In this document: piece by piece, positions 31,785-35,947 of the stretch
How the letters are laid out: every line of letters begins with the position of its first letter
How positions within the stretch are numbered: the first letter of the stretch is position 1
Assembly (NCBI RefSeq): GCF_016429065.1
Contig: NZ_JAELTX010000052.1
Location: forward strand, 1 to 35,947
Origin: Pedobacter sp. ASV17
GTDB lineage: Bacteria > Bacteroidota > Bacteroidia > Sphingobacteriales > Sphingobacteriaceae
Direction: 5' to 3'
DNA length: 35,947 nt
Program-made: the position numbers and the translations under genes
The notes under the pieces: generated by a model
The model's input: only the letters and a program-made list of their open reading frames with translations
Databases searched by the model: none
Told to the model about the DNA's origin: nothing

Positions 31785-31813
31785 CCTCGGCAAGTGAACG
31801 ATGCTTGTCGAGG
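31785..31813 (+). promoter_or_regulatory. 10-bp hairpin overlapping the rtcB ribosome binding region
   Basis: CCTCGGCAAG (31785-31794) pairs with CTTGTCGAGG (31804-31813) through one G-U pair around a 9-base loop. The right arm contains the only Shine-Dalgarno-like sequence (GAGG), four bases before the ATG at 31818. No T-run follows, so it is not a standard terminator. It could lower rtcB translation or protect or mark the message. Confidence 0.6.
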
Positions 31814-31817
31814 TTTG

Positions 31818-33254
31818 ATGAAAAAGGAAATGAAAACAATTATTACAGGAAACGACCTTTTGAAAATTGGTTATTCCGAAGACAAAATATTAGGCTTGGC
31901 ATTAAATATTATTGCCGAGCATTTTACAGACCTTGCAAAAGCGGAGCTTCTAGCTTTGTTCAAAAAAGTAAAAGAATATCCAGAAAGCTTTTTGGATGAC
32001 GCGGTGTTGGAAAATTTGGCAAAAGCCATGATTGAAGAAGCGCAATCAAAAACTAGCGATACCATTTCATTGGTAGAAAATGCCAAATCGTATACGGTAT
32101 TTGGGGAAAGCTATATCGAAGAAGGTGCGAGAAACCAAATGAATATAGCCATGCAATTGCCTGTAACCGAAGCGGGCGCCTTAATGCCTGATGCTCATCA
32201 AGGTTATGGTTTGCCTATTGGTGGCGTGTTGGCTACCAAAAATGCCATTATTCCTTACGGTGTAGGGGTGGACATTGGTTGTAGAATGGCTTTGAGTATT
32301 TTTGATATTCCAGAAAAGCACTATTTCGGTAAAGATGCCATGTACAAAAGAGAATTGATTGCCTTTACCAAATTTGGTGCTGGACACGGCTTTAAAGGCG
32401 ATGAAAGAGCTGACCACGAAGTGTTGGAAAATGAAGCCTTCAATTCAACGCCTTTCTTAAAACATTTGCATGGTAAGGCTTGGTCGCAATTAGGTACTTC
32501 TGGAGGTGGCAACCACTTTGTAGAATGGGGAATCATTGAATTTGCCGAGAGAGATGAAGTGTTGAATATTGACAAAGGACGTTATGTAGCCTTGTTAACG
32601 CATTCGGGTTCTAGAGGCTTAGGAGCCACTATTGCTGGTCACTACACTAAATTGGCCAAAGACCTTTGTAAGCTGCCTAAGGAAGCAGCAAACTTGGCTT
32701 ATTTGGATTTAAACTCCGCAGAAGGACAAGAATACTGGATTGCCATGAACCTTGCGGGAGATTATGCTTCTGCCTGTCATGAAATTATCCATAAAAGATT
32801 GACCAAAGCGATTGGAGCGAAAGTGCTTGCCAAAGTGGAGAACCATCATAATTTCGCTTGGAAAGAAACATTAAATGGTGAAGAGGTGATTGTCCACAGA
32901 AAGGGAGCAACGCCAGCAGGTGAAGGTGTGATGGGGATTATTCCAGGCAGTATGACGGCTCCAGGGTTCTTAGTGAGAGGAAAAGGAGAAGCTTCATCTA
33001 TTAATTCGGCCTCACATGGTGCAGGGCGATTGATGAGCCGTACCAAGGCCATGCAAAGCATTACGCGTTCAGAAATGAAAGCGATTTTAAAAGATCACGG
33101 GGTAACCCTAATTGGCGCTGGATTAGATGAAGCTCCAATGGCTTATAAAGACATCCACCAAGTAATGGCTGCACAAACTGATTTGGTAGACATTGTGGCG
33201 AAATTTGAGCCTAAAATGGTGAGAATGGCCGATGATGGTAGTCGAGAAGACTAA
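31818..33254 (+). CDS. rtcB: RtcB-family RNA-splicing ligase
   Basis: GTP- and Mn2+-dependent RNA ligase that joins 2',3'-cyclic phosphate or 3'-phosphate ends to 5'-OH ends, repairing cleaved tRNAs and other RNAs or closing circles. From the ATG at 31818 it has 478 residues; a GTG at 31794 lies inside the hairpin, and an ATG at 31830 (MKTIITGNDLL) is also possible. Metal and GTP motifs are all present: GVDIGCRM, GTSGGGNHFVEW, HSGSRGLG, ENHHNFAWKE, HRKGATPAGEG, and SASHGAGR with the guanylylated His (residue 400 in this numbering). It is the second gene of the slipin operon; no archease or RtcA is adjacent. Confidence 0.96.
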   Translation: MKKEMKTIITGNDLLKIGYSEDKILGLALNIIAEHFTDLAKAELLALFKKVKEYPESFLDDAVLENLAKAMIEEAQSKTSDTISLVENAKSYTVFGESYIEEGARNQMNIAMQLPVTEAGALMPDAHQGYGLPIGGVLATKNAIIPYGVGVDIGCRMALSIFDIPEKHYFGKDAMYKRELIAFTKFGAGHGFKGDERADHEVLENEAFNSTPFLKHLHGKAWSQLGTSGGGNHFVEWGIIEFAERDEVLNIDKGRYVALLTHSGSRGLGATIAGHYTKLAKDLCKLPKEAANLAYLDLNSAEGQEYWIAMNLAGDYASACHEIIHKRLTKAIGAKVLAKVENHHNFAWKETLNGEEVIVHRKGATPAGEGVMGIIPGSMTAPGFLVRGKGEASSINSASHGAGRLMSRTKAMQSITRSEMKAILKDHGVTLIGAGLDEAPMAYKDIHQVMAAQTDLVDIVAKFEPKMVRMADDGSRED

Positions 33255-33313
33255 AATTCTTGATTGGGATTGCTCCATAAAAGTAATCCCAATCTCATTT
33301 TGATAACATTTTT

Positions 33314-33333
33314 AATATACCAATTGGTATATT
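33314..33333. promoter_or_regulatory. TetR operator 1 (perfect 20-bp palindrome)
   Basis: AATATACCAATTGGTATATT is a perfect palindrome immediately upstream of a TACGTTTG -7 element. It would cover the space between the -33 and -7 boxes, as expected for a self-repressing TetR protein. A near copy precedes the SDR gene. Confidence 0.88.
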
Positions 33334-33336
33334 TTA

Positions 33337-33344
33337 TACGTTTG
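33337..33344 (+). promoter_or_regulatory. tetR promoter -7 element (TACGTTTG)
   Basis: Exact TAnnTTTG match four bases after operator 1. A transcription start near 33350 would leave almost no leader for an ATG at 33354, which favours the second ATG at 33366. Confidence 0.5.
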
Positions 33345-33365
33345 TTCTTTTAAATGATAAACAGC

Positions 33366-33959
33366 ATGAGTAAAGCCGAGAAAACGAAGCGATTGATTAT
33401 TGAAAAAACAGCGGATGTTTTTAATAGCAAGGGCTATGCGGCAACCTCTCTATCAGACATTACCAAGGTTACTGGACTTACCAAAGGGAGTATTTATGGC
33501 AACTTTGATGACAAAGAAGAAGTGGTCATTGCAGCTTTTAAATTTAATGCCAAACGTTTGAGAGATAGTATGGATGCAGCCATTTCAAAAGAGGAGACTG
33601 CCTATGAGCAATTGATGGCAATGCTCAACTTCTATAAAACTACCTGGAAGAAAGCGGCGTCACAAGGTGGCTGTCCTATGTTAAATGCGGCAACAGAAGC
33701 AGATGACCATTTGTTATTTCTGCGAGATGCTGTTAAGGAAAACTTTGTTGCTTGGCAAAAGAAAGTATCAGCCATTATAGAAAAAGGCAAAGCGGAAGGT
33801 AGTTTTAAAGCTAACTTGCAAACGGAGACCTATGCCTATACCTTTATCATGCTTATAGAAGGTGGGATATTGCTATCTCGTACACTTAATCAAATCACAC
33901 ACTTAAATACGGCACTAGATCGCATTAAATTGATCATAGACCAAGAAATTATCCATTAA
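33366..33959 (+). CDS. TetR/AcrR-family repressor
   Basis: A 197-residue regulator with an N-terminal TetR helix-turn-helix (TKRLIIEKTADVFNSKGYAA, then TSLSDITKVTGLTKGSIYGN and FDDKEEV) and a C-terminal ligand-binding domain of the type with GCPMLNAATEADD near the middle. The start at 33366 (MSKAEK) is preferred over 33354 because the promoter is so close. Palindromes before this gene and before the next one indicate autorepression and control of the downstream SDR-thioesterase-FabF operon. The ligand is probably an acyl or aromatic compound linked to those enzymes, which is inference. Confidence 0.93.
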   Translation: MSKAEKTKRLIIEKTADVFNSKGYAATSLSDITKVTGLTKGSIYGNFDDKEEVVIAAFKFNAKRLRDSMDAAISKEETAYEQLMAMLNFYKTTWKKAASQGGCPMLNAATEADDHLLFLRDAVKENFVAWQKKVSAIIEKGKAEGSFKANLQTETYAYTFIMLIEGGILLSRTLNQITHLNTALDRIKLIIDQEIIH

Positions 33960-33974
33960 ATTTTTTTAACCTAA

Positions 33975-33994
33975 AATATACCGATTGGTATATT
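33975..33994. promoter_or_regulatory. TetR operator 2 upstream of the SDR gene
   Basis: AATATACCGATTGGTATATT differs from operator 1 at one position (G for A at 33983) and ends 15 bases before the SDR start codon. A separate promoter for the enzymes, under the same repressor, is likely. Confidence 0.88.
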
Positions 33995-34009
33995 AAAATT
34001 TTAAATATC

Positions 34010-34708
34010 ATGAGAATAGAAAATAACAAGGTTTTTATTTCGGGTGCAACGTCAGGAATAGGATTGGCCATTGCCCGCAGACTTCATGCTTTAGGCAATC
34101 AGCTTTTGGTGAACGGCAGGGATGAAAAGAAGTTGAAGGAAACCGTTAATGAACTGAAAGGTAGCATTGCCATACAGGCCGATTTAAGCTTGGAAGAAGA
34201 ACGCTTAAGGGTGGCAAAACTCATCCAGGAGGAGCATCCAGATTTGAATTGGGTCATTAATAATGCAGGTTTGGCCTACAGTCATTCTCTACAAAACGGA
34301 GGAAACGCTTTTGAATTGGCAAAAAATGAAATCAACCTTAACTATTTAAGTATTATACACTTTACAGAACTGTTATTGCCACAACTTTTAGGGAATCAAA
34401 ACAGTGCTATTGTTAACGTAACAAGTATTGCGGCGTTTAGGGGACACGCTAGTATTCCAACCTATTCGGCCAGTAAAGCAGCTTTGCAAAACTATACCAA
34501 CGTACTTCGAGATAGTTTGGCAGAACAGGAAAATGTTCGTGTTTTCGAATTGATTCCACCTTTGGTGAATACACCATTTTCTAAAGAGATAGGTGGGCAG
34601 GAACATGGCATTCCGCCAGAAGAGGTTGCTGATGAGCTTTTAATTGCGCTTAGCTTAGATCAGTATCAGGTGCCTGTAGGCATGACCAAACAGTTTTTTC
34701 AATCGTAA
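34010..34708 (+). CDS. Short-chain dehydrogenase/reductase
   Basis: A 232-residue NAD(P)-dependent oxidoreductase with a Rossmann fold. The cofactor loop SGATSGIG (11-18), NNAG (84-87), catalytic Ser139 and the Tyr152-x-x-x-Lys156 pair (TYSASKAA) are all intact. The pattern resembles DltE-like SDRs. Context with a hotdog thioesterase and a FabF-type synthase suggests a 3-ketoacyl or hydroxyacyl substrate, but this cannot be read directly. It follows operator 2 and lies 13 bases ahead of the thioesterase gene. Confidence 0.93.
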   Translation: MRIENNKVFISGATSGIGLAIARRLHALGNQLLVNGRDEKKLKETVNELKGSIAIQADLSLEEERLRVAKLIQEEHPDLNWVINNAGLAYSHSLQNGGNAFELAKNEINLNYLSIIHFTELLLPQLLGNQNSAIVNVTSIAAFRGHASIPTYSASKAALQNYTNVLRDSLAEQENVRVFELIPPLVNTPFSKEIGGQEHGIPPEEVADELLIALSLDQYQVPVGMTKQFFQS

Positions 34709-34721
34709 CTCAGAATAGTTC

Positions 34722-35153
34722 ATGGATGCATTAGAAGCAATGAGGTCGTACATAGGAAAAGAATTTGACCGTTCGCCCTCGCCATTTATGAGATGGTTAC
34801 GGCCTGTAGTGGTCTCGGTAGAAAAAGGCAGCTTGGAGTTTAAATATGTAATCAGGAAGGAGTGGTTAAACCCGATGGATAGATTGCATGGCGGAGTTAC
34901 CGCTGCAATTGTTGATGATGTGTTGGGTGCAACGATGTTCAGTTTGGACGAGCCTTTTCATTATACCACCATTAATAATACCATAGATTACTTTTCTGTA
35001 GCCCAAGAAAACGATGAAATTACCGCAAAAACTAAAATAATTAAAAAAGGACGACAATTTATCCATGCCGAATGCGAAATTTGGGGGCGGAATGGAACGC
35101 GGCTTATTGCTCGTGGGACCTCCAATTTATTTAAAACACAGATAAAAAAATGA
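34722..35153 (+). CDS. PaaI-family hotdog thioesterase
   Basis: A 143-residue hotdog-fold protein that would hydrolyse an acyl- or aryl-CoA (or ACP) thioester. The active-site pattern NPMDRLHGGVTAAIVDD (about 50-66), with His56-Gly-Gly and an acidic residue nine to ten positions on, is that of PaaI/YbgC-like thioesterases. Length is normal. Its stop codon overlaps the next start (ATGA), so translation is coupled to the ketoacyl synthase. Specificity unknown. Confidence 0.9.
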   Translation: MDALEAMRSYIGKEFDRSPSPFMRWLRPVVVSVEKGSLEFKYVIRKEWLNPMDRLHGGVTAAIVDDVLGATMFSLDEPFHYTTINNTIDYFSVAQENDEITAKTKIIKKGRQFIHAECEIWGRNGTRLIARGTSNLFKTQIKK

Positions 35154-35947
35154 GACGAGTTGTAGTTACAGGGTTAGGGACCATTAATCCCCTAGGAGAT
35201 AATGTTGCTGATTTTTGGAAGAATATCGTTGCAGGAAAAAGTGGCTGTGAGCGTGTAACGCGTTTTGATGCCTCTCGTTTCCGTTCTCAAGTAGCCTGCG
35301 AAATAAAAGGTTTTGATCCAGCAGCACACTTGGACAGAAACGAAATTAAGCGTACTGATTTGTTTACGCAGTATGCTTTATACGCTGCAGACCAAGCCAT
35401 GAAAGATTGTGGCATTGATTTGAGTACCATTGATCCTTTTGATTTTGGAGTGATTTGGGGTAGCGGACAAGGCGGGATGCAAACTTTCGAAACAGAAGTA
35501 GAGAATTATGTGAAAGGAGAATATAACCCTCGTTTCAATCCATTCTTTATCCCTAAACTTTTGGTCAATATGGCATCGGGCTTAATTTCGATGAAATTTG
35601 GCTTGCAGGGAATTAACTATACCCCAGTTTCAGCTTGTGCTACGGGTAATAATGCCATTATGGATGCCTTTAACTATATCAGATTTGGTAAAGCAAAAAT
35701 GTTTGTAACAGGCGGCTCTGAGGCAGGGATTACGCCAGCTTCGTTTGGTGGTTTTGCGGCTTTAAAAGCGATGTCTACCAGAAATGATGATCCACAGACT
35801 GCAAGTAGACCTTTTGATAAGGATAGAGATGGTTTTGTAATGGGTGAGGGTGCAGGAGCTTTGATTTTAGAAGAATATGAACACGCAAAAGCAAGAGGCG
35901 CAAAAATCTATGCGGAAGTAGTGGGAGCAGCAATGACAGCTGATGCT
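35150..35947 (+). CDS. fabF: Beta-ketoacyl-ACP synthase II, 5' part (cut by window end)
   Basis: The reading frame is open from the ATG at 35150 to the last base: 266 codons of a protein usually about 415 long. It starts MRRVVVTGLGTINPLG, as in KAS II. The nucleophile is Cys163 in PVSACATGNN, at the same number as in E. coli FabF. FGGFAALKAMSTRNDDP and FDKDRDGFVMGEGAG follow. The two catalytic histidines would lie beyond the window. Condenses malonyl-ACP with acyl-ACP. As it is TetR-controlled and coupled to a thioesterase, it may be an accessory rather than the housekeeping synthase. Confidence 0.95.
   Translation, partial: MRRVVVTGLGTINPLGDNVADFWKNIVAGKSGCERVTRFDASRFRSQVACEIKGFDPAAHLDRNEIKRTDLFTQYALYAADQAMKDCGIDLSTIDPFDFGVIWGSGQGGMQTFETEVENYVKGEYNPRFNPFFIPKLLVNMASGLISMKFGLQGINYTPVSACATGNNAIMDAFNYIRFGKAKMFVTGGSEAGITPASFGGFAALKAMSTRNDDPQTASRPFDKDRDGFVMGEGAGALILEEYEHAKARGAKIYAEVVGAAMTADA

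Overview
The window looks like chromosomal DNA of a member of the Bacteroidota, most likely a Pedobacter-like species of the Sphingobacteriaceae. The reasons are the gene content (WbqC-family protein, DUF3575 barrels, PorV/PorQ-like barrel, ComEC without a beta-lactamase-like domain, DUF4369-TlpA lipoprotein), the A-rich starts with weak Shine-Dalgarno sequences, several TAnnTTTG promoter elements, and intergenic regions full of degenerate short repeats. The species is an inference; there is no rRNA in the window.

Layout. 1-645: gene-free array of related imperfect hairpin repeats. 646-2568 (minus): lipid A-type acyltransferase and family 2 glycosyltransferase, divergent from 2606-4339 (plus): WbqC-family protein and CorA. 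4340-4861: repeats. 4862-7226 (plus): MFS transporter and hemF. 7227-7906: REP/REPIN-like repeats and a terminator. 7907-19532 (minus): a long co-directional block of MerR regulator, L,D-transpeptidase lipoprotein, PorV/PorQ-like barrel, HhH-barrel protein, ComEC, enoyl-CoA hydratase-family protein, secreted DUF4412-like protein, LTA-synthase-like sulfatase and dipeptidyl peptidase IV. 19723-24211 (plus): alaS and three tandem DUF3575 paralogues. 24364-24780 (minus): small secreted basic protein. 25024-28475 (plus): gatB, a TlpA-like lipoprotein and a PhoB-like response regulator behind a triple TTAAC(A/T) box.

The most interesting part is 28740-33254. A WYL-domain regulator (minus) faces a slipin-like SPFH gene and the RNA ligase gene rtcB (plus). 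The 879 bases between them hold a cluster of tRNA-like modules: two perfect T-arms with TTCGAAT loops, canonical D-arms, and one D-arm plus anticodon arm with a UUG anticodon. They do not add up to ordinary tRNA genes. The 3' acceptor strand of one module is perfectly complementary to the 5' acceptor strand of the next across a short loop, so the parts are arranged as in circularly permuted tRNA genes. Together this suggests an RNA repair or RNA circularisation system: WYL sensor, tRNA-mimic RNA, slipin scaffold and RtcB ligase. It is comparable to, but built differently from, the Rsr/Y-RNA/RtcBA and RtcR systems of other bacteria.

33366-35947 (plus): a TetR regulator with two near-identical palindromic operators, followed by an SDR, a hotdog thioesterase and a FabF-type ketoacyl synthase that runs off the window end. 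This looks like a self-repressed fatty-acyl operon.
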